A stretch of 52,841 nucleotides of DNA from positions 817,255 through 870,095 of the forward strand of contig CP070813.1 in assembly GCA_020344055.1 (NCBI GenBank), given 5' to 3'. The notes below the pieces were generated by a model. The model searched no databases and was not told where the DNA came from. It worked only from the letters and a program-made list of their open reading frames with translations. The translations under genes and the position numbers were made by a program. Positions 19,091 to 28,300 of this stretch are shown here, piece after piece. This DNA is from Candidatus Zixiibacteriota bacterium (lineage in GTDB: Bacteria > Zixibacteria > MSB-5A5 > UBA10806). Each line of letters starts with the position of its first letter. Within the stretch, counting starts at the first letter, position 1.

Positions 19091-19288
19091 GCCAAAACTA
19101 CAATTAAATCTCCGCAAATCTGCCTTAAACCATTGATATATAAGCAGATTCTATGCCATATAATAGCTAATTATTTAACAAAAATCCGCTCCAATTCAGA
19201 CGATTCCCCTTAATAAATGACTGGATAATTCAAAGATTCGATAAATTCTTCGGCTTTTTCCCAAAATACGAAAAAAATATAAAATTAA

Positions 19289-19319
19289 AAAGCCCCGGAC
19301 CCTGTATTTCCGGGGCTTT
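19289..19319 (-). terminator. Rho-independent terminator
   Basis: Perfect 10-bp stem aaagccccgg / ccggggcttt. On the minus strand it continues into TTTTTAATTTTATA. It lies 22 bp past the stop of the gene ending at 19341. Confidence 0.88.
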
Positions 19320-19340
19320 AATCGCTTGCTTTATAACAGA

Positions 19341-22300
19341 TTATTTCAGAAGAAGCATTCTTAACGTTCTGCTGCCCTCAGGGCTTTCGAGGCGATAGAA
19401 ATATATGCCCGACGCAACCACGTCGCCACCTTCGTTGGTGCCATCCCAGACCAGGCTGTGCCGACCGGCTCCCAACATACCCGATTTAAGGCTGGTAATC
19501 TTTCGTCCTAATAAATCATAAACTGAAAGGTTTACTTCGCCCGGGACACCGAGGGAAAATTCTATCGTGGTCTGCGCGTTGAACGGATTGGGGTAGTTCT
19601 GATACAGGCCTAATTCATAAGGTATGGATGTCGGTTCATCCGTCGACGTCACGACATCAGCGCTATTATGACTTCTCCAGATATCACGCCCGAAATTGGG
19701 CCATTGCAGGTCGTCCTCAGAAGCCGTTTCCTTGTAATCCAGAACAATTAGATTCTGTTCCGTGGAGCGGACCCCCACTACGATTTCCATATCGCCATCG
19801 CTGTCGAGATCGCCCAGCGCGGCGGTACTGGTAATCTGGCCTCCCGTCGGAACGTCCATGGGGAAATTCCTGATTTCGGAACCGTCGCCTTCAAATCCAA
19901 AAATGGTCCCGCTTCCGGTTCCCACAATTATATCGGTCTCGGAATCTCCCGTAATATCGCCTGCTACCGCGGTCGCGGTAATGCTGCCGCCGGTGCTCTG
20001 CGGGAATCCCGTAATCTCCGATCCACTGGCGACATCAAAGACATGAATTTCGCCGTCGTTACCGCCAAAGATAATGTCCAGATTGCCATCTCCATCCACA
20101 TCAGCAAGAGACGGCGAAGTCCGTACCAAGCCGGAGGCCGATACCGGATAGCCCCCGGCAATGCTGCCGTCATGATTTATCACGTACAGGCTGGCCGATG
20201 AAGTTACGACAGCGATTTCCATATTGGGATCGCCATCCAGGTTGCCAACCGGGGCGGAACCCCAGACAACGTCATCGAGAGCAACCGGGAAACCGGACAT
20301 TTCATTGCCATCGGAATTATAAGCGTGGAGCGAAGAGTCAAAACCGGCGTAGATAATCTCCATATCCCCGTCGCCGTCAAGGTCGCCCGATGAGGGCGAG
20401 CCATACCATCTATTGGCGCCCGCAACGGGCCAACCGCCGAAATTAGAACCGTCGTGATTCAGAACATATATATTGTTATCGGTAAACGAGCCCGCAATAA
20501 TTTCAAGATCGTAATTGCCGTCGATATCGGCAAGCAATACGCCCGAATAAAAGATTCCGCCGATATTGACCGGGAACCCGGGAAGGGCGTCTCCGGCGGA
20601 ACTCCAGGCATAGAAATACCCGCTTTTCGATATCGCCACGACTTCATATCGTCCCAGGGCATCCAGATTGCCCACCGCCGGACCGGTTATGACATCGCCT
20701 GTTACAGACTTGGGCCACCCGTTGGAATTCTGGCCGTCAGCCTCGATCACATATACATTATCATCGGAACAGCCCACTATGATCTCCCTGGCACCGTCTC
20801 CATCAACATCAAAAATCACGGGCGATGACTCGATATTGCCGGGGATATCGAGCGGGAAATTAAGCTGGTAGAGCGAGGTTTCAATTATCAGATCGATGTC
20901 GACGTTATAACCGCCGTCAGCCTGAATATTCATGTTAACCGCAACGGGGCCGGGAATATTATCGATGCTGACCGTTCCGTCAAAAGGATCGCTGGCGTTA
21001 TTTGCGGTCCCGCCATGCGGGATATTCCCGAAATTGGCCGAACCGTCCGAGAAACTTATATCGTCATTGCCGGTTAGCGTAACCACCACATTTTCCGCAT
21101 CCGCCCAGATATTTTCAAGGGTAAGAACGAGCTCGAATGATTCCCCGGGATTCAAAATCCCGTCCCCGTCATCATTCGTAATCGTCAATGACCTGCTTCT
21201 CTCGATAATATTGGGAGTGCTCGAGGAAGCCAGGGCGGCGTAAGCGTTAATCCTGCCGGAACCCAGTTGTCCCGCGTACTGCGGATTAATGTCATCTATA
21301 TTATCAGCCGAAGCGATAATAATATCGGCTATATCGTCGGGACCTGCCGAAGGATCGGCGGCCTTCAGAAGGCCGGCCAGGCCGGCGGTAATGGGGGACG
21401 CCATGGAGGTGCCGTCCAACGCCATAAAGCTTCCGGTGGACCAGGTGGCATAAATACCCACCCCGGGAGCGGAAACGTCAACATAGGCGCCGTAAGAGCT
21501 GAAAGAAGCCTTGGTATCAGACTGCGTTGTCGCCGCCACCGCCAGGACATGATTGTAGGCCGCCGGGTAATGGTTCTGGGAATTGGCTTCGTTGCCCGCG
21601 GCCGCTACCACCAGCACCCCGGAAGCCCAGAGACCATTAATGATGTTCTGGTAATTGGAACTATAATAAGATGAACCCCAGGAACAGTTTACGATATGAG
21701 CCCCGTTGTTCGCGGCCCATATCATGGCCGGATAAACCGCCGTCAATTGACCGGCGTAATTCGCTCCCTTGTTGGCCATGACTCTCGCCGAGAAACCCAG
21801 ACCGGCGCCGTTAAGAGCGTTATCGGTTACCTCCGAGGCGCAACCGGCTACATGGGTACCATGAATGGGCGAATCCTCTCTGGGATCGTTATCGTTATTG
21901 CCGTTATCCCAGCCTATGACGTCATCAACATAACCGTTTCCATCGTCATCGAGGCCGTTAAAATCGCCGGCATCCATGGTGCCGTTCCCGTTAAGATCTT
22001 CGGGAACGTTGATCCACATGTTGGCGGCCAGATCCGGATGCATCCAGTATATGCCGGTGTCGCAGATAGAGATAATGGCTACTCTGGTGGTATCGCCCCG
22101 GAGAATATCCCAGGCGTTATAAGCTTCCACCTTGGCGAGATGCCACTGCGCGTTTATGGACGGATCATTGGGAGTATAGAAAAGGTGAGGAATATCGTAA
22201 AGATCGGAATATTCTATATCCGCGCAACCTCTGAATGCCATAGATGCCGATAAAACATCGATCCCATCCCCGACGTGAAGAATATACATTCTCGGCACTA

Positions 22301-22580
22301 TATCTTTTAATCCAGTGGCCGTAACAGGACCATCGTAGAAAGGCTCGATATCCACAACTCTATGTTGTACGCATAGATTATCAATCGAGCTTACGCCGGT
22401 AAAAACGGTGCCGGAAACCAGACTCTCGGTATCCAGAGGCGGCGTGCCGGGCATTGTTGTCACGATAAATCGATCGACAAGATACTCCGCGCCATCGGGC
22501 AAAAAGGCGGTCTCCAGACCCATCGCCATCATGGTCGCCGGAATCGACAACAATACGGCCAACGCTACTGCAATTCTCAT
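19341..22580 (-). CDS. Secreted subtilase fused to FG-GAP-type beta-propeller (paralogue), sorting tail
   Basis: 1079 residues with the same architecture and order as the gene at 15689-18940: signal peptide, propeptide-like region, S8 domain, CARDB-like domain, seven or so FG-GAP-type blades, sorting tail. The triad is Asp174 (ISICDTGIYWMHPDL), His240 (PIHGTHVAGCASEV) and Ser392 (DGTSMASPITAG), with Asn330 (AAAGNEANSQNHYP). The Ca-like insert DLNGNGTMDAGDFNGLDDDG is also present. Propeller motifs run as VIFDVDGDGAREIIVGCSDD. The tail is LYQNYPNPFNAQTTIEFSLG ... RMLLLK. The ATG at 22580 has the RBS agggagaatcaa. The two genes form an old tandem duplication, each with its own upstream gap, so they may be regulated separately. 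Confidence 0.94.
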   Translation of the reverse strand: MRIAVALAVLLSIPATMMAMGLETAFLPDGAEYLVDRFIVTTMPGTPPLDTESLVSGTVFTGVSSIDNLCVQHRVVDIEPFYDGPVTATGLKDIVPRMYILHVGDGIDVLSASMAFRGCADIEYSDLYDIPHLFYTPNDPSINAQWHLAKVEAYNAWDILRGDTTRVAIISICDTGIYWMHPDLAANMWINVPEDLNGNGTMDAGDFNGLDDDGNGYVDDVIGWDNGNNDNDPREDSPIHGTHVAGCASEVTDNALNGAGLGFSARVMANKGANYAGQLTAVYPAMIWAANNGAHIVNCSWGSSYYSSNYQNIINGLWASGVLVVAAAGNEANSQNHYPAAYNHVLAVAATTQSDTKASFSSYGAYVDVSAPGVGIYATWSTGSFMALDGTSMASPITAGLAGLLKAADPSAGPDDIADIIIASADNIDDINPQYAGQLGSGRINAYAALASSSTPNIIERSRSLTITNDDGDGILNPGESFELVLTLENIWADAENVVVTLTGNDDISFSDGSANFGNIPHGGTANNASDPFDGTVSIDNIPGPVAVNMNIQADGGYNVDIDLIIETSLYQLNFPLDIPGNIESSPVIFDVDGDGAREIIVGCSDDNVYVIEADGQNSNGWPKSVTGDVITGPAVGNLDALGRYEVVAISKSGYFYAWSSAGDALPGFPVNIGGIFYSGVLLADIDGNYDLEIIAGSFTDNNIYVLNHDGSNFGGWPVAGANRWYGSPSSGDLDGDGDMEIIYAGFDSSLHAYNSDGNEMSGFPVALDDVVWGSAPVGNLDGDPNMEIAVVTSSASLYVINHDGSIAGGYPVSASGLVRTSPSLADVDGDGNLDIIFGGNDGEIHVFDVASGSEITGFPQSTGGSITATAVAGDITGDSETDIIVGTGSGTIFGFEGDGSEIRNFPMDVPTGGQITSTAALGDLDSDGDMEIVVGVRSTEQNLIVLDYKETASEDDLQWPNFGRDIWRSHNSADVVTSTDEPTSIPYELGLYQNYPNPFNAQTTIEFSLGVPGEVNLSVYDLLGRKITSLKSGMLGAGRHSLVWDGTNEGGDVVASGIYFYRLESPEGSRTLRMLLLK

Positions 22581-22917
22581 TTGATTCTCCCTTTTTCTTT
22601 TTTATTTATTCTCTCTTAGAATTTACATCAGCTAATTAAAGTAAATAAATTACCTCAATAAATCAAGTCAAAATCTATGCCGTTTATACCTATTGATATA
22701 AACATTCCGGATACCTGAGCCGTTCCATAAAATTCCCCTAACCTTATAATTCTCAACGCAATCGCCAAATCAAATAATTTTTGGCAGAAAATCATATCAA
22801 TTAACCGAAATACGGCAAATGAAGCCATATGCTGCAAATAGGCAATTATTTTCACTTTTTTACGCGTTGCATATATTTACCTTGCCGAGAAATAAAGGTG
22901 ATAATATCATTAGCTCA
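22581..22917. other. AT-rich divergent promoter region
   Basis: 337 bp between two divergent genes, strongly AT-rich and presumably with promoters in both directions. I see no convincing -35/-10 pair or repeat. Short open frames here have no RBS or protein-like composition. Confidence 0.5.
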
Positions 22918-25221
22918 ATGCGTAAAATAGATTCGAAATATATCTGGGCTCTGGCGATTTTCGCCGCGGCTCTGGCGCTTCGTATAATTTATTTTTTGCA
23001 GGTTCGTTCCAATTACCCGGGATGGGATACTCCTACAATCGATCCTCTATACCACGACCTGTGGGCAAAACAGATCGCCTCGGGAGATATTCTCGGCAGC
23101 GGTCCGTTTTTCAGGGCCCCTCTCTATGCCTATTTTCTCGGCGCAATTTACGCCATTTTCGGGCCATCCCTGACGGCCGCGAAAATTATTCAACACCTCA
23201 TCGGCGCGATCTCCTGCGCCGTCATATTTCTTTTCGCCGACAGATATTTCAACAGGAGAACCGCCATCCTATCCGGTCTTATCTCCGCCTTTTACTGGGT
23301 TTTTATCTATTTCGAAGACGAACTTCTGCTGGATTCCCTCCTGATTCTATTTTCCGTTATTTTGATCTGGCTGCTACTTAAGGCTTTTGAAAGACCGAGC
23401 TTGAAATGCTTCCTAATAACGGGAATTATACTCGGGCTGGCCGCCGTCACCAGGCCCAACTTCCTGGTAATGCTGCCGGTAATCGCCATCTGGGTCTTCT
23501 ATGCCTTCAAACTCCACATTAAAGAAAAGATCGCGAGAATTCTGGTTTTATGCGCCGGATGCGCTTTGATAATTTCCCCCGTGACCATTCGAAACATCCT
23601 GATCGGCGATGATATGGTATTAATAGCGTCTCAGGGAGGGATCAACTTCTACATCGGCAATAATACGTACGCCACCGGCGCCACCGCGGTGATGCCGGAA
23701 TTCGGCCCCACCTGGCAATACGCCGATTGCGAATACCTGGCCAAACTCGAAACCGGCAGAATCGGACAAGAAATGAAACAATCCGAGGTTTCCTCATTCT
23801 ACTATAAGAGAGCTATCAAATTCATCCTGAACGAGCCGGCGGAATGGATTTATCTGATGATAAAAAAACTTTCGTATTTCTGGAACGCATATGAGATTTC
23901 AAACAACCAGAATCTATACTTTTTCAAAAAATTCGCCTCGGTTACAGTTATCCTCCCGCCCCTTCTCTTCATAATAGCGCCGCTATCTTTAATCGGATTA
24001 TGGCATGTTTTTACAAAAGACCCCAGGTATCATATCATGGGATTTTTCATAATAGTCTACATGCTCACCGTAATTGGATTTTTCGTCAACAGCAGGTTCC
24101 GGCTTCCCGTTCTGCCTTTTCTTATAATCCTGTCTGTGTATACGGTTTTTAAAACCATCGACTATATCAAGCGTAAAGAAATCAAAAAACTGATCTATAC
24201 AATCGTCGCACTGATAATCCTCATACCTCTCTGCAACATAGATTTCTTTAAGATACGGCACGACAGTTTTGCCATGTCGCATTTCTCTCTCGGTAACGTA
24301 TATCTAAAAAAAGGATTGAAACAGCAAGCTCTGGACGAGTACGCCCTCGCCCTGGAACTGGAGGATTGCGTGCCCTCCGCTCACCTGAATAGGGGCATAA
24401 TATATTTCGGGGAAACCGATTTCGCAAACGCCAGGAAGGAATTCGTTCTGGAGCTGTCTTCCTGTCACCGGTCCGCGCAGGCGCACAATAATCTCTCGGT
24501 CCTGGATAGACTTTCAGGGGATTTTCAATCAGCTCTGGCCCATGCCACGGAGGCGATATCTCAGTCCCCTCAATACCTGGAGGCATACATCAACAAGATC
24601 CTCGCCCTGCGCAGGCTCGGGGAAAATCAACAGGCTTTTGATACCGCCAAAAATCTTACCCTCAATTTCCCCGATTATCTACCCGGGCGTTATTTCCTCG
24701 GGATATTCCTGAAGGAACTGGGGAGAACCGATGAGGCTACGGGGCAATTCCGGTTCATTATCGGACGAGGAGAACAGAGCATCATCGAAAAGTACGATCT
24801 GTCGACCATTTACTCGGCGCAGACCGAATACGGATACAAACCGCACAGAATGCCGGCGCTGGCCTATTATGAGCTGGGCAACATCTTCGTCGGCAGGGGG
24901 GAAATCGATTCGGCCCTGGTATATTTTCGTCGAGCCACCGAGATACTGCCGGAGTACCCCGACGCCTGGACAAATCTGGCCCTGGCCTATGATCATAAGA
25001 AGATGTATGAGGAGGCTTTGAGCGCCTTCAAGAAATCCCTGGATCTGGATCCTGAGAATCCGTATACGCTGTACAATCTCGGCCTGACGCTGGGCAAATT
25101 GGGGCTTCTCCGCGAGGCGGCGGAGACTTTCCGGATAGCCATCGATATAAAACCGGATTTCCGGGAGGCTATCGAAAAACTTCGAATAACGGAATCGATT
25201 CTGGAATCCTCAGGCGATTAA
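22918..25221 (+). CDS. GT-C (PMT/ArnT-like) membrane glycosyltransferase fused to TPR domain
   Basis: 767 residues from the ATG at 22918 (MRKIDSKYIWALAIFAA). A 33-codon upstream extension to an ATG at 22819 is open but looks non-coding. About ten or more membrane helices run to roughly residue 420, the first being IWALAIFAAALALRIIYFL. The luminal loop after helix 1 contains DPLYHDLWAKQIASGD and FFRAPLYAYFLGAIYAIFG, typical of GT-C enzymes that use polyprenyl-phosphate sugars. From about residue 440 to the end there are roughly eight TPR units (for example AYYELGNIFVGRGEIDSALV and PYTLYNLGLTLGKLGLLREA). It probably glycosylates envelope lipid or protein, with TPRs docking a partner; substrate is unknown. 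Its last 12 bp overlap the convergent glycosyltransferase gene. Confidence 0.85.
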   Translation: MRKIDSKYIWALAIFAAALALRIIYFLQVRSNYPGWDTPTIDPLYHDLWAKQIASGDILGSGPFFRAPLYAYFLGAIYAIFGPSLTAAKIIQHLIGAISCAVIFLFADRYFNRRTAILSGLISAFYWVFIYFEDELLLDSLLILFSVILIWLLLKAFERPSLKCFLITGIILGLAAVTRPNFLVMLPVIAIWVFYAFKLHIKEKIARILVLCAGCALIISPVTIRNILIGDDMVLIASQGGINFYIGNNTYATGATAVMPEFGPTWQYADCEYLAKLETGRIGQEMKQSEVSSFYYKRAIKFILNEPAEWIYLMIKKLSYFWNAYEISNNQNLYFFKKFASVTVILPPLLFIIAPLSLIGLWHVFTKDPRYHIMGFFIIVYMLTVIGFFVNSRFRLPVLPFLIILSVYTVFKTIDYIKRKEIKKLIYTIVALIILIPLCNIDFFKIRHDSFAMSHFSLGNVYLKKGLKQQALDEYALALELEDCVPSAHLNRGIIYFGETDFANARKEFVLELSSCHRSAQAHNNLSVLDRLSGDFQSALAHATEAISQSPQYLEAYINKILALRRLGENQQAFDTAKNLTLNFPDYLPGRYFLGIFLKELGRTDEATGQFRFIIGRGEQSIIEKYDLSTIYSAQTEYGYKPHRMPALAYYELGNIFVGRGEIDSALVYFRRATEILPEYPDAWTNLALAYDHKKMYEEALSAFKKSLDLDPENPYTLYNLGLTLGKLGLLREAAETFRIAIDIKPDFREAIEKLRITESILESSGD

Positions 25222-26208
25222 GGATCTGGCCGCGCTAATTATCCGTTCGGGCATCAATTCCAGCATACATCTGAAATGCTTCTCCGGGCATTTCTTCGAA
25301 CCGTGAGTGGAACAGGGCCGGCAATGTAATTGCCCTATATCGACAACTCTCGAAATGTCGGAATAAGGCGAAAATCCGAATTCCGGTATGGTGGGGCCGA
25401 ATATGGCGATCACCGGCGTTTTAACGGCGGCGGCCATATGCGCCGGGGCGGAATCGTTCGTAAAGGCGATCCGGGATCTTGAAATAATCTCGGCTGATAC
25501 CAGCAGGTCGGTCTTCCCCGTCAGATTGAACGGCTTATGCCGGGAGCCGTTTGCGATCATTTTCGAGACCTCAACATCGTCGGCGCCGCCCAACAAAACT
25601 GTATCCAGGCCGAATTCCTCTTTAACCATGTCTATCAAATCCGCGTAATGAGGATAACGTTTGGTCGCCCATACCGATCCCGGCGTCGCTACGGCAAATT
25701 CGTCCATTATCGCTTCCTCCCGAAACAGTCTATCGGTTTTTAATTTGGTTTCATCCGTTATGAAAATGCAGGGGCGATATCTTTCCGTTTCGACCACATC
25801 GATCAGATCGAGACACCTCAATACCTCGTGCCTGTCCTTACGATATGGTTTTGTTTCGGTATACAGGAACCTGAAACCGCTCGAATCGAAACCCGTCCTT
25901 CTTTTTATCCCCGCCAGATACGCGACCAGGGCGGATCTCAAATACCTCTGTATAATAACCGCCCAATCGGCGCCCTTAATGAGCCTGGAAATACCTATTA
26001 ATCCTTTCAGCCCTTTATCCCTGCCATACTTATCAAATATCAGGATATCATCTACATAAGGATTATCTCTCAATAACGGATGGGACTCGGGTCTGACGAC
26101 TGCGGTGAGAAAGCTATCCGGCCGGGCATCTTTCAAAGCCTCGAAAATCGGCGTCGCCAGAATCACGTCTCCGGGGAACGCCGTCTGAATTACCGCTATC
26201 TTCTCCAT
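25210..26208 (-). CDS. Glycosyltransferase family 9 (ADP-heptose:LPS heptosyltransferase-like)
   Basis: 332 residues. The N-terminal Rossmann-like start KIAVIQTAFPGDVILATPIF and DARPDSFLTAVV match the WaaF/WaaC fold. The donor-site region TNDSAPAHMAAAVKTPVIAI followed by FGPTIPEFGFSPYSD is the family signature. A Cys-rich end (CRPCSTHGSKKCPEKHFRCM) is typical of WaaF-like members. It is cytoplasmic or peripheral and likely adds a heptose or similar sugar to the LPS core. It directly follows murJ with no gap, so the two are co-transcribed, and the convergent GT-C gene overlaps its 3' end. The presence of GT9 supports a Gram-negative (diderm) cell. Donor specificity cannot be read from sequence. 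Confidence 0.9.
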   Translation of the reverse strand: MEKIAVIQTAFPGDVILATPIFEALKDARPDSFLTAVVRPESHPLLRDNPYVDDILIFDKYGRDKGLKGLIGISRLIKGADWAVIIQRYLRSALVAYLAGIKRRTGFDSSGFRFLYTETKPYRKDRHEVLRCLDLIDVVETERYRPCIFITDETKLKTDRLFREEAIMDEFAVATPGSVWATKRYPHYADLIDMVKEEFGLDTVLLGGADDVEVSKMIANGSRHKPFNLTGKTDLLVSAEIISRSRIAFTNDSAPAHMAAAVKTPVIAIFGPTIPEFGFSPYSDISRVVDIGQLHCRPCSTHGSKKCPEKHFRCMLELMPERIISAARSLIA

Positions 26209-27765
26209 CTATTTAAAAATAGACTTTATCTGTTTCAACTCATCGATTTTTAAGAATCCGCAGATGATGAAATAAATCGCTCCTGCCGCCGCTCCCGAAA
26301 TAACCGTCGCCAGTACAGCCCGGCTGAATGCGACCGCCGCGCCATCAGCCAGAATGGATCGGGAAACCAGAAGAGCTATCAGCCCGGATACGAACGACAC
26401 CATCAAGATCCTCAGGAAGTACCTTAACAGGCCAAAACTGTCCGGGGGGGGCGCCTTTCTATGAGAATAAAAACTCAAAAGAGAGAAATTTACAATCGCG
26501 GATATGGAGGTCGCCAGCGCCAGGCCCGCGAAGCCGAAAGGCCTGATAAAAATCAGGCTCAGCACAATATTGACCGCCACCGCGAGGAACGAAATCTTCA
26601 CCGGCGTCCCGGTGTCTTTGAAGGCGTAAAAGACCTGCGCGGTGACTCTTACCAGGCCGAAAAATACCAGGCCGATTGCGTATGCGCGAAGCGCCTGCGC
26701 CACCCTGACGGTATCGTCCCAGGAAAAGCTCCCCCGCTGATAAACGGCCGATACGATAGCCTCCGCTCCACCCATGAGAAAGGCGGCCGAAGGGAGCAAT
26801 AGAAAAATCGTCATTCTTGAGGAGAACCTCTGGGCTGAAGCGGTTCCGGCCAGATCCTTAGAAGCTACCAGGGCGGATATTTCCGGTAGAGATACGGTAG
26901 CCAGCGCCACCCCGAATACACCGAGCGGGAGATGCATAAGCCGCAGGGCGTAATAAAGGCTTGAAATGCTGCCGGACTCAAGATAGGAAGCGATAATTGT
27001 CGCTACCACGACATTTATTTGCCAGGCCGCGACGCCGAGAGCGGCGGGCAGCATCAACTTGAATATCTTCCGCACCGATTCATTTTTGAAATCCAGCCTG
27101 AACTCATAGCGATAGCCGTTTTTCAGAAGCTGCGGAATTTGAATGATAAATTGCCCCCCTCCCCCGATTACCGCTCCGAAACCAAGGCCCAGAACCGGGG
27201 GGTTGAAAAATCTTGTCAGATATAGCGCAGATATAATCATCACGAGATTGAATAACGCCGGGGCCAGCGCCGGTATGCCAAACCTTCCGAGCGAATTCAG
27301 TGTCCCCATGCTCACGGCGGCAAACGCTATTAGAAGAATAAACGGGAACATGATCTGCGTTAGCCTTGTGGTCAACGCCATCTGCGACGCGTCATCCCCG
27401 AATCCGGAGACGTAATATTTCACATAATATGGCGCCAACAGTATTCCCAGAATCACTATCAAACCCAGCACCACCAGCATGATCGAAAATACGGAGGACG
27501 TAATAAGGAAGGCTTTTCGGGCTCCCTCCTTTTTCAGCTTTTCGGTAAATACCGGCACATAGGCGGCCGACAGGGCCCCTTCGGCAAAGAGATCTCGAAG
27601 CAGATTGGGGATCCTGAATGCGGCGACAAAAGCGTCCATACTACTGGCGGCTCCGAACACCGCCGCAAAGGAGACTTCCCGTAACAGCCCCATTATTCTC
27701 GATATTATGGTGGCGATTGAAAAACGGCCGGTGCTTTTAAGGAACGTTTTTTTTTCGGTTGACAA
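26209..27765 (-). CDS. murJ: Lipid II flippase MurJ (MviN family)
   Basis: 518 residues with about 14 membrane helices. Typical MviN/MurJ motifs are FSIATIISRIMGLLREVSFA near the start, DAFVAAFRIPNLLRDLFAEG (44-63) and LSAAYVPVFTEKL. It flips the undecaprenyl-linked peptidoglycan precursor across the inner membrane. The start is TTG at 27765 (MSTEKKTFLKSTGRF). rpsT diverges 59 bp away, a common neighbour of murJ in many genomes. Length and motif content are normal. Confidence 0.95.
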   Translation of the reverse strand: MSTEKKTFLKSTGRFSIATIISRIMGLLREVSFAAVFGAASSMDAFVAAFRIPNLLRDLFAEGALSAAYVPVFTEKLKKEGARKAFLITSSVFSIMLVVLGLIVILGILLAPYYVKYYVSGFGDDASQMALTTRLTQIMFPFILLIAFAAVSMGTLNSLGRFGIPALAPALFNLVMIISALYLTRFFNPPVLGLGFGAVIGGGGQFIIQIPQLLKNGYRYEFRLDFKNESVRKIFKLMLPAALGVAAWQINVVVATIIASYLESGSISSLYYALRLMHLPLGVFGVALATVSLPEISALVASKDLAGTASAQRFSSRMTIFLLLPSAAFLMGGAEAIVSAVYQRGSFSWDDTVRVAQALRAYAIGLVFFGLVRVTAQVFYAFKDTGTPVKISFLAVAVNIVLSLIFIRPFGFAGLALATSISAIVNFSLLSFYSHRKAPPPDSFGLLRYFLRILMVSFVSGLIALLVSRSILADGAAVAFSRAVLATVISGAAAGAIYFIICGFLKIDELKQIKSIFK

Positions 27766-27824
27766 TTTATCCGCGTTCCTTATATTCCTGATTCAATTTG
27801 AATGCTAAATTTAAGGAGAGTTAA

Positions 27825-28073
27825 TTGCCTACTCACAGATCGGCGGAAAAAAGAATGAAAACCGCGGAAAAAGCGCGTCAGAGAAACCGCAGGGTCAAAT
27901 CCCTTATGCGCGGCGCCATAAAAGAACTCAGCGACGAAAAAGATACCGCCAAAAAAGCCGAAAAAATGAAAAAGGTTGCCTCCACTCTGGATAAGGCCGC
28001 CGGTAAAAACGTTATTCATAAAAACAAGGCGGCCAGAGCCAAATCCAGGCTTTCCAGGGCCATCAAAAAATAG
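27825..28073 (+). CDS. rpsT: 30S ribosomal protein S20
   Basis: 82 residues, Lys/Arg/Ala-rich. The motifs RSAEKRMKTAEKARQRNRRV near the start and LDKAAGKNVIHKNKAARAKS near the end are diagnostic of bS20. It binds 16S rRNA in the small subunit. The start is TTG at 27825, placed 6 nt after a strong aaggag (27813-27818). TTG starts on rpsT are known in other bacteria and can serve autogenous control, which may apply here (inference). Monocistronic, with its own terminator. Confidence 0.97.
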   Translation: MPTHRSAEKRMKTAEKARQRNRRVKSLMRGAIKELSDEKDTAKKAEKMKKVASTLDKAAGKNVIHKNKAARAKSRLSRAIKK

Positions 28074-28096
28074 AATCATTCCGTCTTTTCACGATC

Positions 28097-28123
28097 GGCG
28101 CCCTCGAAGGGCGCCTTGTTTTT
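28097..28123 (+). terminator. Rho-independent terminator of rpsT
   Basis: Perfect 8-bp stem ggcgccct / agggcgcc with loop cga, followed by ttgttttt. Confidence 0.9.
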
Positions 28124-28243
28124 AATATCCGGACCCCCGAATAACTCGCCATTTAGACCGAATTTTATGGTCTGCGCCGCTTTGATTCAAGCTAATAATT
28201 CAATCCAGATGAGATACGGATATGAATCGAAACGGGCTAATGT

Positions 28244-28271
28244 TAAAAGGCACCCCCGGTTGGCACGGGGG
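28244..28271 (-). terminator. Likely Rho-independent terminator
   Basis: Stem cccccg / cggggg (28253-28271) with a 7-nt loop. On the minus strand it is followed by tgccttttaac. It lies about 30 bp past the stop of the radical SAM gene. The T-run is short. Confidence 0.5.
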
Positions 28272-28300
28272 AGCTGATTGCGGTTTCTCTTTTTTAAAGC

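Larger units (their letters stand above)
18941..19340. other. AT-rich intergenic gap with promoter-like palindrome and terminator
   Basis: 400 bp without a gene. The right end carries the terminator of the second propeller-subtilase gene. The middle carries a minus-strand TTGACA and a 20-bp inverted repeat (listed separately). The remainder is AT-rich with no further structure. Confidence 0.55.

Noticed and set aside
22655..22855. Minus-strand 66-codon frame between the subtilase and the GT-C gene
   Set aside because: No RBS, AT-rich chance composition, and it overlaps the likely promoter region.
22819..22917. Upstream extension of the GT-C gene to an earlier ATG
   Set aside because: The extra 33 residues do not resemble the family start, and the ATG at 22918 puts a short cytoplasmic end just before helix 1.
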